Of a DNA stretch of 15,679 nucleotides, positions 1-6,457 are shown piece by piece. Position 1 is the first letter of the stretch. Each line of letters begins with the position of its first letter. Where the stretch lies: the NCBI GenBank assembly GCA_002430835.1, contig DJDA01000004.1, positions 1 through 15,679 on the forward strand, written 5' to 3'. The position numbers were made by a program, and so were the translations under genes. Under the pieces are notes generated by a model, which saw only the letters and a program-made list of their open reading frames with translations, had not been told where the DNA came from and made no database searches. Source of the stretch: Brevundimonas sp. UBA5936. GTDB taxonomy: Bacteria > Pseudomonadota > Alphaproteobacteria > Caulobacterales > Caulobacteraceae.

Positions 1-61
1 GCCCGGCCGCGTCGCGCGAAATCCGCCGCCCCGCTCGTTCCGACGGCGGCTGAACTCCTCG

Positions 62-86
62 GGAACAGACCACGCACACAGCGATT
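62..86 (+). promoter_or_regulatory. Candidate EcfG-type (general stress) promoter of the DUF305 gene
   Basis: GGAAC at 62-66, a 16-base spacer, then GATT at 83-86, so the final TT lies 18 bases after GGAAC. This fits the looser alphaproteobacterial GSR consensus GGAAC-N18/19-TT but not the stricter CGTT -10. A start point near 94 would leave about 30 bases of leader containing the GGAGG at 115-119. Orientation and position are right; function is inferred. Confidence 0.5.
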
Positions 87-125
87 GGTTGTCTCACGAC
101 TAGAACAACCCGGTGGAGGCCGCTG

Positions 126-572
126 ATGCACGCCCACAGCTATCGCAATCTCGCATTCGAACTGCTGATCGACTTCGTCATCATGTATCTGGTGATGTTC
201 ACCATGATCGCGACGCTCGATCATTTCCGCTTCAACCTGAACAACGTCTATATGACGCTGATGATGGTCGCGCCCATGGCCGTGGTGATGCTGCTGTCGA
301 TGCGCTCGATGTTTCAGAACAGGCGCACCAACTGGATCATCATCGGGATCGCCGCCTTCGTCTTCGCCGCCAGCTTCTACGCAATGCGCACCCAGGCGGC
401 CATTAACGACCAGGAGCTGATCCGCGGCATGATCCCTCATCATTCCGGGGCGATCCTGATGTGCGGAAAGGCCAAGCTGACCGACCCTGAGCTCATCGCC
501 CTGTGCGACGAAATCATCGTCGCTCAAGAGCGGGAGATCGCCCAGATGCAGGCGATCCTGGACCGACTCTAG
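126..572 (+). CDS. DUF305 domain membrane protein
   Basis: A 148-residue protein with three predicted membrane helices (about residues 11-31, 42-60 and 68-86) followed by a short soluble C-terminal part with the DUF305 signature MIPHHSGAILMC (102-113) and a helical tail rich in Glu and Gln. DUF305 proteins are His/Met-rich four-helix domains often found beside copper-handling genes; the reaction is unknown. Here only about half a DUF305 domain follows the membrane part, the common short membrane form. GGAGG at 115-119 with a 6-base gap fixes the ATG. The gene is preceded by a GSR-like promoter and meets the cytochrome b561 gene tail-to-tail, the two TAG stops sharing the palindrome CTAG at 569-572. 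The neighbouring oxidase assembly gene makes a link to copper or respiratory-chain upkeep plausible but unproven. Confidence 0.88.
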   Translation: MHAHSYRNLAFELLIDFVIMYLVMFTMIATLDHFRFNLNNVYMTLMMVAPMAVVMLLSMRSMFQNRRTNWIIIGIAAFVFAASFYAMRTQAAINDQELIRGMIPHHSGAILMCGKAKLTDPELIALCDEIIVAQEREIAQMQAILDRL

Positions 573-1285
573 ACCTGGAAGCGGGTGCGGCCGCGCCGCA
601 GCCTCCGAACGGTCGTCGCAACCCTTTTCTCCAGCGCCCGCCATCGCCGCTGCCATCGCGTGCGTCGGGGCCGTAGCTGCGGAACAACCGGCAGCATGGC
701 GTGGAAGACGTCGTCGCGGTCGATCAGATGGTGCTTCAGCGCGGCCCCTGCATGGATCGGGATCATCAGCAGAAGGGCGATGACGAGGCCCCAGTGCATC
801 CACTCGGCCGCCGCCTCGACCGCCCAGAGCTGACGATTCGACAGATCCTGCATCGGCAGCAGCGGCCAGGGAATGAAGCCCGCCGCCGCCAGTTGGGCGT
901 CTCGCGCTGTGGCCGACATCATCGCCCAACCCGACAACGGCAGGCCGAACAGGCAGAGATAGAAGACATAGTGGGTGACGTGGGCGGCCGTGCTTTCCCA
1001 GCCCGGCTTGTCCGCGTCATTGATCAGATTCGGCGCGACCAGCCGCCAGGTCAGGCGGCCGATCACCAGCAACAGCATCAGCACGCCGACGGCGAAATGG
1101 ACCTCATAGGCCGCGACCTTCTCTCCGCCGACCGGCAGCCGGCCCATCCACCAGCCCCAGCCCAACTGGAACACGACCAGACCTGCCATGATCCAGTGAA
1201 ACCAAATGGCCACGGGAGAATAGCGCCCCTCGTCATGATGACCGGCGGCCCACTCCAGCGCCTGGGCGATCAGCCGGTCGATCAT
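569..1285 (-). CDS. Cytochrome b561 family protein
   Basis: A 238-residue integral membrane protein of the bacterial b561/Ni-hydrogenase cytochrome b type, which carries di-haem b and moves electrons between quinone and periplasmic partners. Four hydrophobic segments are visible, with candidate haem-ligand His in AIWFHW near the N-terminus, in YEVHFAVG, in AAEWMHWG and in MIPIHAGAALKHH. This is the expected pattern, and the segment ends at DDVFHAML as in relatives. An unusual Arg-rich tail of about 35 residues follows and should be cytoplasmic. The frame stays open further upstream, but the ATG at 1285 overlaps the stop of the upstream ctaG-like gene (ATGA), the normal sign of translational coupling, so the longer version is rejected. 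It is the second gene of a two-gene operon. Confidence 0.88.
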   Translation of the reverse strand: MIDRLIAQALEWAAGHHDEGRYSPVAIWFHWIMAGLVVFQLGWGWWMGRLPVGGEKVAAYEVHFAVGVLMLLLVIGRLTWRLVAPNLINDADKPGWESTAAHVTHYVFYLCLFGLPLSGWAMMSATARDAQLAAAGFIPWPLLPMQDLSNRQLWAVEAAAEWMHWGLVIALLLMIPIHAGAALKHHLIDRDDVFHAMLPVVPQLRPRRTRWQRRWRALEKRVATTVRRLRRGRTRFQV

Positions 1286-2004
1286 GCCGCCGCCTCGCCC
1301 GCCGGCTTCAGCAAACCGTGAATCCGCCACAGGGCCGCCAGCAGGTAGGCCGCCGCCGCCGGCGCCCACATGATGAGCCCGGCCGCCTGCTGATCCTCCA
1401 GCGGCGTCATGTTCCAGGCCATGGTGCTGGCGAAATGCGGCGCATAGAGCGGCTGGCCCGCGAACACGATCAAGGCGCCCAGGAGCCCCATCAACAGCAT
1501 GGCCGCCAGCAGAGCCGCGACGGCCGCATGCCCCCTTGCGCTGCGAACCGCCGCCCAGAACCAGACGGCGCTTCCCAGGATGCTGATCTGCATCAGCCAA
1601 TAGGTTCCGTCATGCGACAGAGCCTGAGCGTAGGGCTCCGGCGCGTGCCAGGCCCAAAAGACCACCGCCTGCACCGCCGTCGCCGCCGCCAGACGCGGCG
1701 ATTTCAGCCGAGGCAGGCACAAGGCCAGCAGGGGCGCCGCCGCCAAAACCAACAGCAGGTGATGCAGGGTCCGCGCCATGAACAGGGCGGAGCTCAAGGG
1801 GCACAGCGGCGAGATGAAGCCGAGCGCCAGCACCGCCATCGCCGCGCTGAAGCGTCCCCTCTGCTGTTCACGCAGCAGGATCAATCCGGCCGTCGTCGCC
1901 ACCGCCATCACAGACAACAGGATCAGATCGCCGTTCCACCGCCCGAGCGCCTCGGCGGGATCGGGCGCAGGCCCGCAATAGGGTGTCCAGGCGACGTCGA
2001 CCAT
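1282..2004 (-). CDS. ctaG: Cytochrome c oxidase assembly factor, CtaG (caa3) family
   Basis: A 240-residue, polytopic (about seven helices) protein of the caa3_CtaG family, involved in maturing haem-copper oxidases, probably at the Cu site. Family landmarks are visible: HHLLLVLAAAPLLAL (81-95), FWAWHAPEPY (116-125) and the C-terminal DQQAAGLIMW (204-213). This is not the Cox11-type CtaG with its CxC copper motif; the two share only a name. It is coupled to the b561 gene downstream by an ATGA overlap. The start is weakly supported: CAGG directly abuts the ATG and GGAGG lies 12 bases upstream, with no better in-frame start. A TGAAC-N16-CGTT sequence on its strand (2033-2013) is too close to the ATG to be convincing. 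Confidence 0.85.
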   Translation of the reverse strand: MVDVAWTPYCGPAPDPAEALGRWNGDLILLSVMAVATTAGLILLREQQRGRFSAAMAVLALGFISPLCPLSSALFMARTLHHLLLVLAAAPLLALCLPRLKSPRLAAATAVQAVVFWAWHAPEPYAQALSHDGTYWLMQISILGSAVWFWAAVRSARGHAAVAALLAAMLLMGLLGALIVFAGQPLYAPHFASTMAWNMTPLEDQQAAGLIMWAPAAAAYLLAALWRIHGLLKPAGEAAA

Positions 2005-2062
2005 CCTGGGCCAACGCCTCCACGTCGCGACGGTTCACCGGCGTCCGGTCACGCACAGAAAC

Positions 2063-2088
2063 GGAACCGCGTTTCTCCGCACGCCGTT
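2063..2088 (+). promoter_or_regulatory. Full-consensus EcfG-type promoter of the nucleotidyltransferase-phosphoesterase operon
   Basis: GGAAC at 2063-2067, a 17-base spacer, then CGTT at 2085-2088. Both elements match the published alphaproteobacterial GSR consensus. A start point near 2095 gives a leader of about 20 bases with AGGAA at 2102-2106 before the ATG at 2117. A 6-bp dyad, GAAACG/CGTTTC at 2058-2075, overlaps the -35 element and could be chance. Confidence 0.75.
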
Positions 2089-2116
2089 TCCCTGCCCTGT
2101 TCAGGAACTTGATCCC

Positions 2117-2896
2117 ATGTCCGACACGGTCGCCGATCCCGCCTTCGAACCACCGCCCGAGGCGCGCGCCTTCTACGAGGAGGCCCTGCGCCTGCTGAAG
2201 GAGTCCGGCGTGCCATTCCTGCTGTCGGGCACCTACGCCGTCACGGCCTATACGGGCATCCGTCGTCCTACCAAGGATCTGGACGTCTTCTGCAAGCCCG
2301 GCGACTACCCCCGGATTCTGGCCTTCTTCCAGGCGCGCGGCTATCGCACCGACGTCGAGGACGAGCGCTGGATCGCCAAGGTCTGGCAGGACGACAAGCA
2401 CTTCTTCGACGTCATCTTCGCCATGTCGAACGGCACCATCGCCGTGTCCGACAGCTGGTTCGGGCCGGACCGCATCACCGTCTACGGGCATGAGGTGACG
2501 ATCACGCCGCCGACCGCCCTGATCCTGTCCAAGGCCTTCATCCAGGACCGCTATCGCTACGACGGCGCCGATGTGAACCACGTCATCCTGAAGCAGGCCG
2601 ACGCCATCGACTGGAAGTCGCTGCTGGATCAGATGGATCTCTATTGGGAGGTGCTGATGGCGCATCTGCTCAACTTCCGCTTCGCCTATCCGACCGAGCG
2701 CGGCCTGGTGCCGGCGTGGCTGATGACGGAGTTGATCGGCCGCCTGCAGGCCCAGGTCGATCTGCCGGCGCCGCGCGTGAAGGTCTGCCGCGGCCGCCTG
2801 TTCAGCCCGCGCGACTACATCGCCGACATCTCCGAATGGGGTTTCGGCGACGTGGTGGGCAAGGGCCTGGAGGAACGCCATGACCCCGTCGCCTGA
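2117..2896 (+). CDS. Nucleotidyltransferase-fold protein (MNT/AbiEii-like)
   Basis: A 259-residue soluble protein with a minimal nucleotidyltransferase core: the helix-turn LLSGTYAVTAYTGIRR (35-50) runs into PTKDLDVF (51-58), which supplies the two metal-binding Asp (54 and 56), and FFDVIF (96-101) supplies a possible third Asp at 98. This layout (GxxA, then R-x-T-K-D-L-D) is that of MNT, AbiEii and related nucleotidyltransferases, which transfer NMP to proteins, tRNA or small molecules; the substrate here cannot be read. A C-terminal helical part has QDRYRYDGADVNHVI (143-157). Its last 17 bases overlap the phosphoesterase gene, so the two are translationally coupled and likely act together. 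A strong GSR-type promoter precedes it. No toxin partner of the HEPN type is present. Confidence 0.82.
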   Translation: MSDTVADPAFEPPPEARAFYEEALRLLKESGVPFLLSGTYAVTAYTGIRRPTKDLDVFCKPGDYPRILAFFQARGYRTDVEDERWIAKVWQDDKHFFDVIFAMSNGTIAVSDSWFGPDRITVYGHEVTITPPTALILSKAFIQDRYRYDGADVNHVILKQADAIDWKSLLDQMDLYWEVLMAHLLNFRFAYPTERGLVPAWLMTELIGRLQAQVDLPAPRVKVCRGRLFSPRDYIADISEWGFGDVVGKGLEERHDPVA

Positions 2897-3671
2897 AACC
2901 GCCGCCTCCGCCGCTGAAGGCCAGACGCCTCAACCGGGCATGGAAGCCGGACCGAAGAAGAAGCTGCGCGTCGCCGCCGTCGGCGACCTGCATGTCGGCG
3001 AGACCTCGCATCGCGCCTATCGCGACCTGTTCGACCGGGTGCATGAAGACGCGGACGTGCTGTGCCTGTGCGGCGACCTGGTCAATTTCGGCAAGACGGT
3101 CGAGGTGGAGAACCTGCTGGAGGATCTGCGCGCCTGCCGCATCCCCATGGTCGGCGTCCTCGGCAATCACGAGCATGAGTGCGGCCAACCGCAGGAAGTC
3201 ATCCGCATGCTGACCGAGGCCGGGGTCAAGATGCTGACCGGCGAGGCCTATGAGATCGACGGCGTCGGCTTCGCCGGAGGCAAGGGCTTCGTCGGCGGCT
3301 TCGGCCGCTACATGCTCAGCTCCTTCGGCGAGGCCTCTATCAAGACCTTCGTCAATGAGGCGGTTGAGGACGCCAATCTCATCGAAAATTCGATCCGAAC
3401 GCTGCGGACCGAGCGGAGCGTGGTTCTGCTCCACTACGCCCCGGTGGTGGATACGGTGATCGGCGAGCCGCCGGAGATCCACGCCTTCCTCGGCTCGTCG
3501 CGCCTGGCCGAGGTCGTCGATCGCTATGAGAACGTCAAGCTGGTGCTGCACGGCCATGCGCATCGCGGCGCGCCGGAAGGCCGCACGGCGCGCGGCGTCC
3601 CGGTCTACAATGTCGCCCTGCCCGTGCTGCGGACGATGGGCGATACGCCCTATCGCGTGTTCGAGGTCTGA
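2880..3671 (+). CDS. Calcineurin-like metallophosphoesterase
   Basis: A 263-residue protein with all the usual two-metal phosphoesterase motifs: GDLH (35-38), GDL (65-67), GNHE (95-98), LLHYAP (183-188) and GHAH (225-228), so it should be catalytically competent. Family substrates range from cyclic nucleotides and dinucleotides to phosphoproteins and nucleic acids; nothing here selects one. The first 28 residues are low-complexity and Pro/Ala-rich, with no signal peptide, so it should be cytoplasmic. The ATG at 2880 lies inside the nucleotidyltransferase gene, giving a 17-base overlap with GGAGG just before it (2869-2873). It ends 4 bases from the convergent SDR gene, with no room for a private terminator. 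Confidence 0.9.
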   Translation: MTPSPETAASAAEGQTPQPGMEAGPKKKLRVAAVGDLHVGETSHRAYRDLFDRVHEDADVLCLCGDLVNFGKTVEVENLLEDLRACRIPMVGVLGNHEHECGQPQEVIRMLTEAGVKMLTGEAYEIDGVGFAGGKGFVGGFGRYMLSSFGEASIKTFVNEAVEDANLIENSIRTLRTERSVVLLHYAPVVDTVIGEPPEIHAFLGSSRLAEVVDRYENVKLVLHGHAHRGAPEGRTARGVPVYNVALPVLRTMGDTPYRVFEV

Positions 3672-3675
3672 AAGC

Positions 3676-4569
3676 TCAGGCGATCCCGGCGCCGCCGGTG
3701 ACGCCCCAGACCTCGCCCGTGACGAAGCTCGCCTCCTGCGAGGCCAGCAGCACGTAGACCGGCGCGATCTCGATCGGCTGACCCGGACGTTCGAAGGCGC
3801 TGTGAGCGCCGAATTTCTCGACCTTCTCCTGCGGCTGGCCGCCGCTGGGCTGCAGAACCGTCCAGAAGGGGCCCGGCGCCACGGCGTTCACCCGCACGCC
3901 TTTCTCGATCAGCTGCTTCGCCAGGGCCTTGGTGTAGGTGACGATCCCGCCCTTAGTGGTGGCGTAGTCCAACAGGATGTCCGACGGCTCATAGGCCTGG
4001 ATCGAGGCGGTGGTGATGACCGCCGCGCCCGGCGGCAGATGGGGCGCCGCCGCCTGACACAGCCAGTGCAGGGCGTAGAGGTTGGTCTTCAGCGTAGCGT
4101 CGAAATCCTCGGTCGAGACTTCACCCACGTCCTCGCGAAACTGCTGTCGGCCCGCGTTGACGACCAGGATGTCCAGACCGCCGAAGGCCTCGAGCGTGCG
4201 CGCCACCATGGTCGCATTCCACGCCTCGTCACGCACGTCGCCGGGCAAGGCCAACGCCTTGACGCCTTCGGCCTCGATCAGGGCGATCACCTCGCGCGCG
4301 TCGGCCTCCTCTGAGGGAAGATAGGAAATCGCGACATCGGCGCCTTCGCGGGCGTAGGCGACAGCGATCGCGCGACCGATGCCGGAATCGCCCCCCGTTA
4401 TCAGGGCGCGGCGCCCCTTCAACCGCCCATGGCCCCGATAGCTTTCCTCGCCATGATCGGGCTTGGGCTCCATCTTCGCGACCAGACCCGGCGCCGGCTG
4501 CGGCTGCCGTGGAAACGGCGGACGCGGATACTGATGGCGAGGATCCTGCATTGTCAGGCGGTCGGACAT
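3676..4569 (-). CDS. SDR family oxidoreductase (YghA/YhdF-like)
   Basis: A 297-residue short-chain dehydrogenase with an N-terminal extension of about 50 residues, Pro/Gln-rich and ending in a PDHGEESYRG-type segment, as in the YghA/YhdF/GSP39-like stress SDRs. Cofactor motif TGGDSGIG (58-65), structural NAG (138-140), catalytic Ser179, Tyr192 and Lys196 (YATTK) are all present. It should reduce or oxidise carbonyl/alcohol substrates with NAD(P)(H); substrate unknown. The reading frame extends to 4749, but AGGAG five bases before the ATG at 4569 fixes the start. Members are commonly stress-induced in soil and freshwater bacteria. It is transcribed divergently from the FMN-reductase gene, and a GSR-like site points toward it. 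Confidence 0.92.
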   Translation of the reverse strand: MSDRLTMQDPRHQYPRPPFPRQPQPAPGLVAKMEPKPDHGEESYRGHGRLKGRRALITGGDSGIGRAIAVAYAREGADVAISYLPSEEADAREVIALIEAEGVKALALPGDVRDEAWNATMVARTLEAFGGLDILVVNAGRQQFREDVGEVSTEDFDATLKTNLYALHWLCQAAAPHLPPGAAVITTASIQAYEPSDILLDYATTKGGIVTYTKALAKQLIEKGVRVNAVAPGPFWTVLQPSGGQPQEKVEKFGAHSAFERPGQPIEIAPVYVLLASQEASFVTGEVWGVTGGAGIA

Positions 4570-4606
4570 GACGGCTCCTGTAGACATGTGAAGGGCATGC
4601 CTTCCT

Positions 4607-4631
4607 AAGTCCCCCCCTGTCCGCGCGTTCC
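4607..4631 (-). promoter_or_regulatory. Candidate EcfG-type promoter of the SDR gene
   Basis: On the minus strand, GGAAC (4631-4627), a 16-base spacer and ACTT (4610-4607), so TT lies 18 bases after GGAAC. The -35 matches perfectly and the -10 only in its TT. It sits 38 bases before the SDR start and is back to back with the stronger plus-strand site. Confidence 0.45.
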
Positions 4632-4642
4632 CCTCCTGCGGC

Positions 4643-4668
4643 GGAACGTCGTGTTCAGCCGCGACGTT
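4643..4668 (+). promoter_or_regulatory. Full-consensus EcfG-type promoter of the FMN-reductase gene
   Basis: GGAAC (4643-4647), a 17-base spacer and CGTT (4665-4668), a perfect match to the GSR consensus with the same spacing as the site at 2063. The predicted start near 4675 leaves a leader of about 20 bases that includes AGGAGAA (4685-4691). Confidence 0.75.
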
Positions 4669-4696
4669 TCCGACGCACCCGAGCAGGAGAAGCCGC

Positions 4697-5800
4697 ATGC
4701 CAGATCCCGTTCCCCAAGCTCTATCCGTCCCTGAGCCGCGCAAGGGCATGCCCAGCCCAGAACTGGACCGTACAACCTTTGAAACCCGCTTCCGCAGCCG
4801 GTTCGCGGACCCCGCCTTCGACCCTCTGCGCGACGAGATCGACCGCCTGGCCGCCGCAGCCTGGGACGGCTACATCGGGGGTCGAAAATCGCCGCTGACA
4901 CGCCCCGCCGGTCCGAGCTTCGCCGAGCCGGACTATGAACTGGCTCTGGACTGGCTGGACGCTCACGCGGCCCTCCGCGCCGCCGAGGCGCAGCATGACG
5001 ACGCCGCCGGGCCCTCGCGCATCCTGATCATCAACGCCTCCAGCCGTTCCGAGCACACCTGCCCCGGCGAAATGTCCAAGAGTTGGCGGCTGGTCCAGAT
5101 CGCCCGCGAGGTGGTTGAGAGGCGCGCGGGCATGGCGGCAGAAATCCTCGACCTGTCGCGGTTGGCGTCGGAATACGGCCGGGAAATTCATCCCTGCAAG
5201 GCCTGCTTCTCCACAGCAGCGGCCCTCTGCCATTGGCCGTGCAGTTGCTATCCCAACTACAGCCTGGGCCAGGTCCACGACTGGATGAATGACATCTATC
5301 CAATGTGGGTCCGCGCGCACGGCGTCCTGATCGTCACCCCGGTCAACTGGTATCACGCCTCCAGCCCTTTCAAGCTGATGATGGACCGGCTGGTCTGCGC
5401 CGACGGCGGCAATCCAGATCCCACGACGACGCACGGCAAGACCGTCGCCCTGGCCAAGGCGCTTGAACTGGCCGACTGGCCCTATCCCCGTCACCTGGCG
5501 GGTCGGCGTTTCGCCCTGGTCGTCCATGGCGATGTAGAAGGCGCGGAAAACGTGCGCCGCTCCCTGTCCGACTGGCTGGTCTCGATGAAGCTGTCGCCCG
5601 CCGGCGCCGACGCGGAGATCGACCGCTACATCGGCTATTGGGAGCCCTACGCCACCAGCCACGACGCCCTCGACCGCGACCGGGCCGTTCAGGATGAGGT
5701 GCGGCTGGCGGCGGAAGAGCTGGCGAGGGCTGTTCTGGCCTGGCGCAACGACGCCTCAAAGCCCCCTGAGCCAGCTCACGAACCGCCGCGCCAGAAATAG
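4697..5800 (+). CDS. NADPH-dependent FMN reductase / flavodoxin-fold protein
   Basis: A 367-residue protein. Residues 1-105 are a helical extension; a flavodoxin-like fold begins at RILIINASSRSEHTCPG (108-124), whose Ser-rich loop should bind FMN phosphate, and TPVNWYHASSPFKLMMD (214-230) is the second flavin-contacting loop. A distinctive Cys cluster follows the first domain strand: C167 and C170 (CKAC), C178, C182 and C184 (CSC), which may bind a metal or cluster or act in thiol chemistry. This Cys-rich insert is typical of one branch of the family and is absent from simple flavodoxins. AGGAGAA 5-6 bases upstream fixes the ATG. Its GSR promoter and SDR neighbour suggest a redox-stress role; the substrate is unknown. 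Confidence 0.87.
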   Translation: MPDPVPQALSVPEPRKGMPSPELDRTTFETRFRSRFADPAFDPLRDEIDRLAAAAWDGYIGGRKSPLTRPAGPSFAEPDYELALDWLDAHAALRAAEAQHDDAAGPSRILIINASSRSEHTCPGEMSKSWRLVQIAREVVERRAGMAAEILDLSRLASEYGREIHPCKACFSTAAALCHWPCSCYPNYSLGQVHDWMNDIYPMWVRAHGVLIVTPVNWYHASSPFKLMMDRLVCADGGNPDPTTTHGKTVALAKALELADWPYPRHLAGRRFALVVHGDVEGAENVRRSLSDWLVSMKLSPAGADAEIDRYIGYWEPYATSHDALDRDRAVQDEVRLAAEELARAVLAWRNDASKPPEPAHEPPRQK

Positions 5801-5820
5801 AGAGCCGACCGGGACCGTAT

Positions 5821-5845
5821 GGAACAGGCACCGCTCCTCTTCCTT
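5821..5845 (+). promoter_or_regulatory. Candidate EcfG-type promoter of the small membrane protein gene
   Basis: GGAAC (5821-5825), a 16-base spacer and CCTT (5842-5845), so TT lies 18 bases after GGAAC. It lies in the 73-base gap between two plus-strand genes and just before AAGGAG (5861-5866). Confidence 0.45.
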
Positions 5846-5873
5846 CTCCTTCCAGTACGAAAGGAGTTCGCCC

Positions 5874-6068
5874 TTGCCTCTCGCGAACAAGGAAAAGCCC
5901 CCAATCCTGCGACGCCCCAGACGGCTGCTGATCCTTGTCGGCGTCCTCCTGGTCCTGTTGTTCATCGTCTATCTGGCCACGGCGGCAACCGGCTTTCTCC
6001 GCACCGAAACCAAGGTTCCCGATCCACGAATGACGGGAGCTGAGGCGCCGCTGGAGCGTGTCATGTGA
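5874..6068 (+). CDS. Small single-helix membrane protein, unknown function
   Basis: A 64-residue protein starting at TTG: a basic N-terminus with ILRRPRRLL, one strongly hydrophobic helix (about residues 18-42) and a short polar C-terminal tail ending ...LERVM, expected to face the periplasm. AAGGAG (5861-5866) stands 7 bases before the TTG; no ATG or GTG is suitably placed, since the next ATG is beyond the helix. An overlapping frame beginning with ATG at 5819 lacks a ribosome site and a protein-like composition. A GSR-like site precedes it. I do not recognise a family. The hydrophobic core and clean Shine-Dalgarno sequence are the support. Confidence 0.62.
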   Translation: MPLANKEKPPILRRPRRLLILVGVLLVLLFIVYLATAATGFLRTETKVPDPRMTGAEAPLERVM

Positions 6069-6092
6069 CGGCGTGTTCAGGCTTGAGCGTTT

Positions 6093-6117
6093 GGAACACC
6101 CCCGCGCCCCGCCGCTT
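6093..6117 (+). promoter_or_regulatory. Candidate EcfG-type promoter of the 6199-7051 operon
   Basis: GGAAC (6093-6097), a 16-base spacer and GCTT (6114-6117); TT is 18 bases after GGAAC. A start point near 6125 would place AGGGAGG (6131-6137) and a 21-codon reading frame at the beginning of the transcript. Confidence 0.5.
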
Positions 6118-6146
6118 AACTTCCTGTCACAGGGAGGAAAAAAGAC

Positions 6147-6212
6147 ATGACCGATCGCCCTCGTCGCCCACCGCGCCCCCTCACCCTGGGAGGCCGACAT
6201 GCGTTTCTATGA
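6147..6212 (+). CDS. Possible 21-residue leader peptide
   Basis: A tiny frame starting at ATG 6147, nine bases after AGGGAGG (6131-6137), one of the strongest ribosome sites in the window. It encodes MTDRPRRPPRPLTLGG followed by RHAFL, rich in Arg and Pro, and ends in TGA at 6210-6212, 14 bases inside the next gene in another frame. The overlap would couple its translation to the 79-residue protein. The alternative is that the purine-rich run is accidental. Support is only the ribosome site and the overlap. Confidence 0.3.
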   Translation: MTDRPRRPPRPLTLGGRHAFL

Positions 6213-6438
6213 AGTCGTGGTCGGCAGCGACAGCGGCCCTCAGCGACGCCTGCGGGTCGCTTCGCCCACCGATGTCCAGGCCGCCGACGCCGCCGCGCCC
6301 CTGATGCGCGCGCAGGAGGCCATCCTATCAATCCGCGAAACGCCGGACGACGGCCTGCAGCAGGTCGATGCGCCTCCGCCTCAGACCCAGGCGCAAGAAC
6401 TGGCGCCCGTCACCCCTGGCGTGGCCGCCAAGCCCTGA
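6199..6438 (+). CDS. Small protein of unknown function
   Basis: A 79-residue soluble protein with a folded-looking N-terminal half, beginning MRFYEVVVGSDSG with alternating hydrophobics that suggest a beta strand, then an Ala-rich helix around residues 25-45, and a Pro/Gln/Ala-rich C-terminal tail. No catalytic motif, signal peptide or membrane segment is seen. GGGAGG (6188-6193) five bases upstream supports the ATG. It is followed after only 19 bases by the DUF4142 lipoprotein gene, so they are probably co-transcribed from the GSR-like site at 6093. No family is recognised. Confidence 0.62.
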   Translation: MRFYEVVVGSDSGPQRRLRVASPTDVQAADAAAPLMRAQEAILSIRETPDDGLQQVDAPPPQTQAQELAPVTPGVAAKP

Positions 6439-6457
6439 TCTTACCCAAGGAGTTCAA

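Noticed and set aside
1..126. Open frames in the first 126 bases, one ending in TGA at 51-53 and one at 124-126 overlapping the DUF305 ATG
   Set aside because: Both are cut by the window edge and short, with no recognisable residues. They could be tails of an upstream gene, but there is no evidence beyond openness, and a promoter-like site lies in between.
2013..2033. Minus-strand TGAAC-N16-CGTT before the CtaG-type gene
   Set aside because: Mismatch in the -35, and the start point would fall on the start codon.
2058..2075. Dyad GAAACG/CGTTTC in the nucleotidyltransferase promoter
   Set aside because: Short, and it partly reuses the promoter bases. It may be an operator, but chance is as likely.
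1868..2881. A long minus-strand open frame across the nucleotidyltransferase gene, with similar frames opposite the phosphoesterase and SDR genes
   Set aside because: Opposite-strand shadows of genes with clear catalytic motifs. Their Arg/His/Asp/Gly-rich content is typical of GC-rich antisense frames.
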